From the NCBI RefSeq assembly GCF_002910915.1, contig NZ_NEUF01000173.1, forward strand, positions 30,891 through 79,145: DNA of 48,255 bases, written 5' to 3'. Source of the DNA: Streptomyces sp. SM10 (GTDB lineage Bacteria > Actinomycetota > Actinomycetes > Streptomycetales > Streptomycetaceae). Position 1 is the stretch's first letter, and every line of letters starts with the position of its first letter. The notes under the pieces were generated by a model. It was not told where the DNA came from, made no database searches, and saw only the letters and a list, made by a program, of their open reading frames with translations. This document shows, in pieces, positions 42,065 to 48,255 of the stretch. The translations under genes and the position numbers were made by a program.

Positions 42065-42871
42065 TCAGGAGCGCGCCGGCCGGTGGTCCGCGAGCCAGCC
42101 CACGGCGAAGTCCACGGCAGCCGTGAGGCCGACCAGACGGCTTTGTGCCCGTCCCACCCGGCCGGAGCGTAGGGCCGCGCTGGGGCCCGACCGCTCGAAG
42201 TCACGCCCCAGCACCCCGAAATCGCTGTCGTCCAGCGCCACGTCCTCGTACTCCCACCACTGCGGCCGGCCGTGCGCCCTCACCACGCAGCGGTAGCTGC
42301 GCCTGGGCGGATCGGGGACTCGGTACTCGGCGAGGTGAAAGGCCGTGCAGGTGCTGTAGCCCGTCCCGAGCAGCAGGATCTGCGCGTCGGACTCGTACAG
42401 GCGGGCCAGCGGCGAATCCTCCCCCAGATGGCAGTCGGGGCGATGGCCCGCCGTCAGCTTCCCGGCCGCGGGCCCGAGTGCGCTGAAGGAGGACTGCGGG
42501 TGGTCGCTGCGCTCGGCCCCCGGAGTCAGCCGCACCGTCTCGGACAGACGGCCCATGGCCGGTGCGGGGGAGTCCCGGTCGTAGGGCGGCATACGCGCTC
42601 GGAGCGCCTTCCGGGCCTCGGCGTCCAGGTCCCGGACGCGATCCAGGTAGGGGCGCGAGGTGTCGGAATTCTCCGGGGTGAAGGAGGGGACCACCAGAGT
42701 GCCCTGGGGCCCGAGCATGCTGAGCAGGGTGCCGACGACGGTGCGGGCACCTCCCTCGACCCTTCCCAGCCTGCGCATCGACGCGTGCACCAGAAGGACA
42801 CCGCCCCGCTTCACGCCGAGCTCGGCCAGGTGGTCGGCCACATCGTCCCCGCCGAGGGGATGCTCTGTCAT
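42065..42871 (-). CDS. AAC(3)-family N-acetyltransferase
   Basis: 268 aa, aminoglycoside 3-N-acetyltransferase fold using acetyl-CoA. Family marks are GGVLLVHASMRRLGRVEGGA (residues about 19-38), GTLVVPSFTPENSD, HPQSSFSALGPAA with the catalytic His, EDSPLARLYE and ILLLGTGYSTCTAFHLAEY. ATG 42871 lies nine bases after GGGGAGG; the ATG two codons earlier overlaps that site. Many actinomycete members have no drug activity, or act on self-made compounds such as phosphonates, so aminoglycoside resistance is only a possibility. Confidence 0.88.
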   Translation of the reverse strand: MTEHPLGGDDVADHLAELGVKRGGVLLVHASMRRLGRVEGGARTVVGTLLSMLGPQGTLVVPSFTPENSDTSRPYLDRVRDLDAEARKALRARMPPYDRDSPAPAMGRLSETVRLTPGAERSDHPQSSFSALGPAAGKLTAGHRPDCHLGEDSPLARLYESDAQILLLGTGYSTCTAFHLAEYRVPDPPRRSYRCVVRAHGRPQWWEYEDVALDDSDFGVLGRDFERSGPSAALRSGRVGRAQSRLVGLTAAVDFAVGWLADHRPARS

Positions 42872-43020
42872 GGCAGACATCCTCCCCGTCCGGATCGGGT
42901 GTGACACGCGTCCTGTGGCTGAGGGGGTGCCTGTATCGGTGACAACGCCCCGCACCGATCGGTGGAATCTCCTCACCCGTCCGTCGTGCCCGGAATCCCG
43001 CGAACGAGAGAAAGCGGAAA

Positions 43021-43048
43021 CGGGCCGCCGGAAAGGTCCGACGGCCCG
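43021..43048 (-). terminator. Terminator of the secreted-protein gene
   Basis: CGGGCCG-c-CGGA-aagg-TCCG-a-CGGCCCG, an 11-bp stem with one mismatch. Read on the minus strand it is followed by TTTCCGCTTTCTC, so it fits a terminator for the gene at 43071. Confidence 0.75.
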
Positions 43049-43070
43049 CCGAGAGGGACGAAGATGAAAC

Positions 43071-43439
43071 TCAGCTCAGGTGGCCACGGAATACCCAGCG
43101 TCCCGAGATTCCGCTCTCGCCGACCTTGCAGACACCGATACAGACGAAGATCTTGCTCTGACCGTTGATGCAGTGGTAGTAACCATGCACTCGGTTTCCG
43201 GGGTAGACGACGTCGATCTGAGAAGCCTGGTCGTGCGGGCCGGATCGTACCGGTGCGACCTTCGATCCCACCGTGTAGTCCTTGCTCTCAGGGGCGCACT
43301 TGATGGTCCCCCGAATCTGAACAGAACTGCCGGCGACCTGAACGGCTTGCGGCGTGGCGGCCTGGGCGGGGGCGCTGAATCCCCCTGCGATCAGGGCGGT
43401 TCCGGCTGCTGCCAACGCCACGCGCTTCTGGAATTTCAC
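43071..43439 (-). CDS. Small secreted four-cysteine protein, SH3-like
   Basis: 122 aa. The Sec signal is MKFQKRVALAAAGTALIAGG with an AQA-A cleavage site near residue 28. The mature protein of about 94 residues has four cysteines (in IKCAPES, YYHCING and FVCIGVCKV), enough for two disulfides, and a beta-rich SH3b-like pattern (SKVAPVRSGPHDQASQIDVV). Codon use and base composition are less GC-rich than the neighbours, suggesting transfer. GTG 43439 has AAGGA ten bases upstream. Role unknown; small Streptomyces proteins of this type include protease inhibitors and surface proteins. Confidence 0.75.
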   Translation of the reverse strand: MKFQKRVALAAAGTALIAGGFSAPAQAATPQAVQVAGSSVQIRGTIKCAPESKDYTVGSKVAPVRSGPHDQASQIDVVYPGNRVHGYYHCINGQSKIFVCIGVCKVGESGISGRWVFRGHLS

Positions 43440-43813
43440 TGATATTCATCCTTCATGTAGAGCTCTGCGAGATTCCATCGCCGTCCGGCCGGTCGAGCCG
43501 GTTTCGGGAAATGGTGATTCATCTCGGCTGGTGGGGTGATCAAGTCTTACCCCTCGTGTCGGAGCAGTGGCTACCGGAAGGATTGCATCGTGATCGTATC
43601 TTTATCGAGGGTAATTTCGGACAGTGTCGATCGAGCCGGAAAACCGGAAAAGTGGAATGGCTTATTCAGTATGTGTGATCATGGTGGCGGGGTGGTGTAT
43701 TCGGCCGCCGGACTCCGGGGTGCTTGATATCGATCTGCCTGATTATCCGCTGCCGGCTTACGTGTGGGTGCTTTTTAGTATTGAATTAAACTGCAGTGTG
43801 CAAGGTGAAAGTG
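43440..43813. other. AT-rich intergenic patch, no gene supported
   Basis: About 370 bp at roughly half GC, by far the lowest in the window (for example TTTTTAGTATTGAATTAAA near 43770). It must contain the promoter of the secreted protein. Open frames here lack codon bias. It may be foreign DNA or a regulatory region. Confidence 0.5.
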
Positions 43814-43841
43814 CCCCTCGGTGCGGCTGCACGACGAGGGG
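43814..43841. terminator. Compound hairpin at the end of the AT-rich patch
   Basis: CCCCTCG pairs with CGAGGGG, with an inner stem GTGC-ggct-GCAC and a two-base GA bulge, 28 bases in all. It stands at the sharp boundary between AT-rich and GC-rich sequence. It may be a terminator or part of a structured RNA. Confidence 0.45.
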
Positions 43842-44267
43842 TGGCCGGTGCGCCGGGAGCGGCAGTGGGGCGGCCGGTCGGGCACAGCAGGGGGTGCCCG
43901 TCGGGCAGGGGGGTGCACCTGGACGGCGAGAGGTGCGCATCGGTCGGGCAGCACGCCGTGCGCCCGGACCGGGGCGCACGTCGAGCGGCTGCTGCCCTCG
44001 GTGCGGGACTTCTCGGCTCTCGGACTGCGGGACCTGCGATGCGCCGACCGACTTCGCCGCCTTACCGCGCGCCCCGGGGCGGAACGGACGCGTCGCCCCG
44101 GAGTCAGCGCATCACGGACGCCGGTCGGACGGTGAGAAAGCCCTGCCCGGTCCGCCTGGAGCGGATGTACTGCCTCGGTCACGCGGGTAACCGGCACTCG
44201 CACGGTCAGGGAGTCGATACGCTCGGCCGCGCCGCTGTCCGGAGCACGGCGACGTGGGAAGCGTGGA
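43842..44267. other. 426-bp stretch without a supported gene
   Basis: A plus-strand frame from GTG 43821 to 44135 contains GAHVERLLPSVRDFSALGLR with fair codon bias, but it has no ribosome site or recognisable domain. Possibly a relic. Nothing else was identified. Confidence 0.35.
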
Positions 44268-44333
44268 CGCCGGGCCGGCGCCGGGAAGCCACCGGTCCTC
44301 GGCGGGCGTCCGCCCAGGGGCGCCGGCCCGGCG
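44268..44333 (-). terminator. Large hairpin downstream of CoA-binding protein gene
   Basis: CGCCGGGCCGGCGCC and its exact complement form a 15-bp stem around a 36-base GC-rich loop, ten bases after the stop of the minus-strand gene at 44343. Confidence 0.7.
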
Positions 44334-44342
44334 CCACACCGG

Positions 44343-44759
44343 TCAGGAGCGAGGGGCCAGGCGAGGTATCTCGATCGCGGGGCAGCGGTCCATCACCATG
44401 GCGAGGCCCGCCGCGCGGGTGCGCGCGTACGCCTCCTCGTCGACCACTCCGAGCTGGAACCAGACCGCCTTCGCGCCGGCCGCCACCGCCTCGTCGGCGA
44501 CGCCGCCCGCCAGCTCGCTGTTGACGAAGACATCCACCACATCGACGGGGAAGGGTATGTCCGCGAGCGAGGCGTACCCCTGCTCGCCGTGGACCGGATC
44601 GGACTTGGGATGGACGGGCACCACCCTCTTGCCGAAGCGCCTGAGGACCTCCGCCACCCCGTAGGCCGCACGCGAGCGGTTGTTCGACAGGCCGACCACC
44701 GCCCAGGTGTCGCCCGTGTCCTGGAGGATCCTGCGTACCGTCTCTTCGTCTGCGTACAT
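44343..44759 (-). CDS. CoA-binding domain protein (YccU-like)
   Basis: 138 aa, a single CoA_binding_2 Rossmann domain. TWAVVGLSNNRSRAAYGVAE (residues about 18-37) is the nucleotide loop, VVPVHPKSDPVHGEQGYASL the second strand region, and VVDVFVNSELAGGVADEAVA and KAVWFQLGVVDEEAY the later strands. Such proteins bind CoA, possibly regulating an unknown step. Complete and intact. Confidence 0.9.
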   Translation of the reverse strand: MYADEETVRRILQDTGDTWAVVGLSNNRSRAAYGVAEVLRRFGKRVVPVHPKSDPVHGEQGYASLADIPFPVDVVDVFVNSELAGGVADEAVAAGAKAVWFQLGVVDEEAYARTRAAGLAMVMDRCPAIEIPRLAPRS

Positions 44760-44841
44760 GCCCCGTCAACGGACGGCTCCGCCCCACCATTCCCCACGGG
44801 AGGGTGAACGTGCCGGTCGGAACGGCACATAAGGTGGACCG

Positions 44842-45477
44842 ATGCAGGAGCAGTACCGGACAGTCGCCCGCGCGGGCGTGCACGAGACCGAGGTCAGCCG
44901 TTCGCGGTTCCTCTGCGCGCTGGCCCCGGCGGCCACCGAGCAGGAGGCGCAGGAATTCGTCGCGCGCGTCCGCAAGGAGCACCCCACCGCCAACCACAAC
45001 TGCTTCGCCTACGTCATCGGCGCCGATGCCTCGGTGCAGAAGGCGAGCGACGACGGAGAGCCAGGCGGCACGGCCGGCGTTCCCATGCTGCAGATGCTCA
45101 TGCGGCGCGAGGTGCGGTACGCCGTCGCCGTCGTCACCCGCTACTTCGGCGGGGTCAAGCTCGGCGCGGGCGGACTGATCCGGGCGTACGGGGGAGCGGT
45201 CGGTGAGGCGCTGGACGCGCTGGGTACGACCACGCGCCGGCGCTTCCGCCTCGCCACCGTCACCGTGGATCACCAGCGGGCGGGCAGGCTGGAGAACGAC
45301 CTGCGTACCACCGGTACCGCCGTCCACGACGTGACCTACGCCGAGGCAGTGACCTTCGCGATCGGGCTGCCCGACGCCGAGGTCGACGCCTTCAGGGCCT
45401 GGCTGGCGGACGCCACGGCCGGCTCCGCGACGCTCGAACTGGGTGGCGAGGCGTACGGGGACGTCGGGGCCGGATGA
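44842..45477 (+). CDS. YigZ/IMPACT-family protein
   Basis: 211 aa. The UPF0029 N-terminal domain has SRSRFLCALAPAATEQEAQE, HPTANHNCFAYVIG and the hallmark SDDGEPGGTAGVPMLQML. A C-terminal ferredoxin-like domain (DUF1949, about 140-205) follows. Homologues bind ribosomes or act in translation and stress control. TAAGGT at 44830-44835 ends six bases before the ATG at 44842, indicating a probable leaderless transcript. Confidence 0.92.
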   Translation: MQEQYRTVARAGVHETEVSRSRFLCALAPAATEQEAQEFVARVRKEHPTANHNCFAYVIGADASVQKASDDGEPGGTAGVPMLQMLMRREVRYAVAVVTRYFGGVKLGAGGLIRAYGGAVGEALDALGTTTRRRFRLATVTVDHQRAGRLENDLRTTGTAVHDVTYAEAVTFAIGLPDAEVDAFRAWLADATAGSATLELGGEAYGDVGAG

Positions 45478-45609
45478 GGGATCCGGGGCCGCGCGGCATT
45501 AGCGTGGGCGGGCCGGTCGTGGCCACCAGGGGCGGGCGGGGCGGCGGACCGGGCCGGTCCTGGGGCGGAGGAAGTGGAACATGCAGGTCGGAACCGTCGG
45601 AGTGATGTC

Positions 45610-46776
45610 GTGAGGATTCTGCACACCTCGGACTGGCATCTGGGGCGGTCGTTCCACCGCGTCCCGATGCTCGATGCCCAGGCTGCCTTCCTCGACCACC
45701 TGGTGGAGACGGTGCGGGAACACGAGGTCGAGGCGGTCGTCGTGGCCGGCGACGTCTACGACCGGGCCGTGCCGCCGCTCTCCGCCGTCCAGCTGTTCGA
45801 CGACGCGCTCCATCGGCTCGCCGACGCCGACGTCCCGACCGTCATGATCTCCGGGAACCACGACTCACCGCGCAGGCTCGGTGTCGGCGCCGGACTGATC
45901 GCGCGGGCGGGGATCCACCTCCGTACCGACCCGGCCGACTGCGCCACCCCGGTCGTGCTGAGCGACGCACAGGGTGACGTGGTGTTCTACGGACTGCCCT
46001 ACCTGGAACCCGCCCTCGTCAGGGACAGTCTGGGCGCGTCGAAGGCGGGGCACGAAGCCGTCCTCACGGCAGCCATGGACCGGGTACGGTCCGATCTCGC
46101 CTCCCGTCCCGACGGCACACGCTCGGTGGTGCTCGCCCACGCGTTCGTGGCGGGCGGCGAACCGAGCGACAGCGAGCGGGACATCACCGTCGGCGGCGTC
46201 GCGGCCGTCCCCGCGGGAGTCTTCGACGGCGTCGACTACGTGGCCCTCGGCCATCTGCACGGCTGTCAGAGGGTCACCGAGCGCGTGCGCTACTCGGGCT
46301 CCCCGCTCGCGTACTCCTTTTCGGAGCATGCGCACCGCAAGACGATGTGGCTGATCGACATCGCCGCCGGGGGAGAGCTCCGCGCCGAACGCGTCGACTG
46401 CCCGTCCCCCCGCCCGCTCGCACGGCTCCGTGGACGCCTCGGCACACTGCTCGCGGACCCGGCTCTCGAACGGCACGAGGAATCCTGGGTGGAAGCCACC
46501 CTCACCGACCCGGCGCGGCCGGACGAACCGATGGCCCGTCTGCTCGAGCGGTTCCCGCACACCCTGAGCCTGGTCTTCGAACCCGAGCGCGCCCCCCTGG
46601 ACCCCCTCGCGTCGTACGCTCAGCGGCTCAAGGGGCGTGACGACCAGCAGGTGGCGGAGGACTTCGTGGCCCACGTACGCGGTGGGAGCGGACCCAGCGC
46701 ACAGGAGCGGACGGTCCTGCGCGCCGCCTTCGACGACGTACGGGTCGACGATGCGATCGAAGAGGTGTCCCGTTGA
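45610..46776 (+). CDS. sbcD: Exonuclease SbcD (Mre11-like nuclease subunit)
   Basis: 388 aa. Metallophosphoesterase motifs: ILHTSDWHLG (residues about 3-12), VVAGDVYDR, SGNHDSP and LAHAFVAGG, then ALGHLHGC. The C-terminal SbcD domain has GSPLAYSFSE. With SbcC it cleaves hairpins and protein-bound DNA ends at double-strand breaks. GTG 45610 is chosen for CGGAGTG nine bases upstream and the canonical VRILHTSDWH start; an upstream frame at 45574 is non-conserved. It overlaps sbcC by TTGA. Confidence 0.96.
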   Translation: MRILHTSDWHLGRSFHRVPMLDAQAAFLDHLVETVREHEVEAVVVAGDVYDRAVPPLSAVQLFDDALHRLADADVPTVMISGNHDSPRRLGVGAGLIARAGIHLRTDPADCATPVVLSDAQGDVVFYGLPYLEPALVRDSLGASKAGHEAVLTAAMDRVRSDLASRPDGTRSVVLAHAFVAGGEPSDSERDITVGGVAAVPAGVFDGVDYVALGHLHGCQRVTERVRYSGSPLAYSFSEHAHRKTMWLIDIAAGGELRAERVDCPSPRPLARLRGRLGTLLADPALERHEESWVEATLTDPARPDEPMARLLERFPHTLSLVFEPERAPLDPLASYAQRLKGRDDQQVAEDFVAHVRGGSGPSAQERTVLRAAFDDVRVDDAIEEVSR

Positions 46777-48255
46777 GGCTGCACAGACTCACGCTGACCG
46801 CCTTCGGGCCCTTCGGGGACAGGCAGGAAGTCGACTTCGACGCACTGTCCCGCGCCGGGATCTTCCTGCTGCACGGCCCGACCGGCGCGGGCAAGACCTC
46901 CGTTCTCGACGCCGTCTGCTACGGCCTCTACGGTGCGGTGCCCGGCGCCCGGCAGAGCCCCGGCACCTCGCTGCGCAGCGACCACGCACAGGTGGACCTG
47001 CCGACCGAGGTGTGCCTGGAGCTGACCGTCGGCGGACGGCGCCTGGAAGTGACCAGGCGGCCCGCCCAGCCCCGCCCCAAGAAGAGAGGCGGCGGCTTCA
47101 CGACGGAGAAGGCACAGAGTCTGCTGCGCGAGTACGACCCCGAACACGGCTGGAAGGCGCTCAGCCGCTCCCACCAGGAGATCGGTGAGGAGATCGGCGG
47201 CCTCGTCGGAATGAGCAGGGAGCAGTTCTGCCAGGTCGTGCTGTTGCCCCAGGGCGACTTCGCACGGTTCCTCCGTGCCGACGCGGAGGCGCGCGGAAGG
47301 CTGCTCGGCCGGCTCTTCGACACCCGTCGCTTCGCCGCGGTCGAGGAGCGCCTCGCCGAGCTGCGGCGGGCGGCCGAGGCCCGGGTCAAGGCCGGTGACG
47401 AGCAGATCCTCGCCCTGGTCCAGCGCCTCGCGCAGGCGGCGGGCCCGGCGGCGGACGAGGTGGTGCTGCCCGAGGAGCGGCCCGGCGAACCCGGTCTCGC
47501 GGAGGGCGTCCTGCAGTGGGCCGCCGTCGCGCGCAGCGGAGCCGGTGAGCGGCTCGACATCGCCCGCTGCATCCTGGCCGGGGCCGAGGAGCGGAACACC
47601 GTCGCCCATTACGCCTTCGAGGCAGAGCGTGAACTCGCCCGGCTCCAGCAGCGGTACGAGGAGACCCAGCGCCGCGCCGCCGGGCTGGAGGACCGCCGCG
47701 CGGAACGCGACCGCTGCCACGAACAGCTGGCCCGCGCGCGCAAGGCGGACCTGGTCGCCCCGGCGCTCGACCTGCGAGACGAGGCGGAGCGGGCCCATCG
47801 CACGGCCGTCGGCGCCCGAGAGCGGTCCCGCTCCGGACTGCCCCCGGAACTGGCCGAGGCGGGCTACGACCAGCTGGCCGGCAAGGAGCGAGCGCTCCGG
47901 GCGGAGCTCGGCGGACTCGGCGCCGCGCGCCGCGCCGAACGGCGCAGCAGGGAGATCGACGCCGAACGGGCCGGTCTGGAGAGGCAGTCCCGCTCCGACG
48001 ACGAACTGATCCAGGAAGCGGCGCAGTGGCTGGCCGGATGGGAGGCCACCCACCGGAGCCTGCGGGAAGGCGTCGAGGCGGGGCAGGACGCGGCGACCCA
48101 CGCCGAGCAGCTGGCCGGCCGGCTCGTCCCCGTGCGCAGGAGGCTGGAGGCGGCGCGCCGGCGCGACGCCCTCGCCGCGCAGGAGGAGAGCGCCGCGTCG
48201 GTCCTGACCGCCGCGCGCGAGTCCGCCGTGGAGGCGCACGAGCAGTGGCTCGCCC
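46773..48255 (+). CDS. sbcC: Exonuclease SbcC (Rad50-like ATPase subunit), 5' part
   Basis: The first 494 codons of a protein usually about 1000 aa; the rest lies beyond the window. It begins RLHRLTLTAFGPFGDRQEVD, with Walker A LLHGPTGAGKTSVLDAVCYG (about residues 29-48) and the SbcC N-lobe pattern FCQVVLLPQGDFARFLRA. From about residue 190 it becomes a long Arg/Glu/Ala-rich coiled coil. TTG 46773 overlaps the TGA of sbcD, giving translational coupling. ATP-driven partner of SbcD. Confidence 0.95.
   Translation, partial: MRLHRLTLTAFGPFGDRQEVDFDALSRAGIFLLHGPTGAGKTSVLDAVCYGLYGAVPGARQSPGTSLRSDHAQVDLPTEVCLELTVGGRRLEVTRRPAQPRPKKRGGGFTTEKAQSLLREYDPEHGWKALSRSHQEIGEEIGGLVGMSREQFCQVVLLPQGDFARFLRADAEARGRLLGRLFDTRRFAAVEERLAELRRAAEARVKAGDEQILALVQRLAQAAGPAADEVVLPEERPGEPGLAEGVLQWAAVARSGAGERLDIARCILAGAEERNTVAHYAFEAERELARLQQRYEETQRRAAGLEDRRAERDRCHEQLARARKADLVAPALDLRDEAERAHRTAVGARERSRSGLPPELAEAGYDQLAGKERALRAELGGLGAARRAERRSREIDAERAGLERQSRSDDELIQEAAQWLAGWEATHRSLREGVEAGQDAATHAEQLAGRLVPVRRRLEAARRRDALAAQEESAASVLTAARESAVEAHEQWLA

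Noticed and set aside
42065..42871. Calling the AAC(3)-family gene an aminoglycoside resistance determinant
   Set aside because: Family membership alone does not show drug acetylation; many actinomycete homologues have other substrates.
44343..44759. CoA-binding protein as a fragment of an acyl-CoA synthetase
   Set aside because: Stand-alone CoA_binding_2 proteins of this length are normal and both ends look natural.

Overview
The window is typical Streptomyces (or very close actinomycete) chromosome. GC is very high, third codon positions are almost always G or C, GTG and TTG starts are frequent, and genes are short, dense and on both strands. Diagnostic content includes a divergent second elongation factor Tu (tuf3 type), a two-gene fabG-like pair, uracil-DNA glycosylase, an apolipoprotein N-acyltransferase, UppP, and SbcD/SbcC. 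From memory, S. coelicolor carries tuf3, ung and the fabG pair in one neighbourhood (around SCO1321 to SCO1346), so the right two thirds look like conserved chromosome. This synteny is recollection, not a computed result.

Layout. 1-9.8 kb is accessory-like: EamA exporter/LysR pair, alpha/beta hydrolase/WYL regulator pair, a frameshifted PPOX-type gene, a Rieske lipoprotein, a cytochrome P450, a deazaflavin-dependent nitroreductase with no usable start codon, a SpoIIE-type phosphatase and a MarR regulator. 10-16.5 kb holds a membrane protein, a ClC channel with CBS domains behind a perfect operator-like palindrome, and a scar where a decayed PAP2 phosphatase and a truncated histidine kinase meet head to head. 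Then come the kinase's response regulator, a membrane acyltransferase and a tyrosine-recombinase remnant. 16.5-18 kb is a HipA-like kinase/DUF3037 pair, translationally coupled and closed by a long terminator. 18-22.7 kb is conserved: fabG pair, peptide-binding lipoprotein, ung and a TPR-like protein. 22.7-29.6 kb has a DinB gene with a stop codon, a TetR/flavin monooxygenase pair sharing a large inverted-repeat operator, an oxidoreductase, Lnt, a SnoaL-like protein, a sulfite-reductase-flavoprotein fragment and an SGNH esterase. 29.7-42 kb is mostly housekeeping and envelope: UppP, TVP38/DedA proteins, tuf3, patatin, spermidine-synthase-like protein, MFS, thioesterase, gamma-carbonic anhydrase, acyltransferase and an EamA/XRE-cupin pair. 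42-48 kb has an AAC(3)-family acetyltransferase, a small secreted four-cysteine protein in an unusually AT-rich patch, CoA-binding and YigZ proteins, and sbcD plus the 5' part of sbcC.

Themes. Several transporters and enzymes sit divergently from a regulator that probably controls them (LysR/EamA, WYL/hydrolase, TetR/monooxygenase, XRE/EamA). At least seven loci are broken or lack a normal start, clustering at 4-8, 13-16.3, 23 and 28.7 kb; these are gene decay, or in part single-base assembly errors. Many genes have a TANNNT-like -10 box only 6-8 bases before the start codon, suggesting leaderless transcripts. Most worth a second look are the HipA-like/DUF3037 module beside an integrase relic, the hairpin plus U-tract at the dedA start, the small ORF ending inside a hairpin before tuf3, and the PAP2/kinase deletion scar. 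No rRNA, tRNA, CRISPR array or intact insertion sequence was seen.
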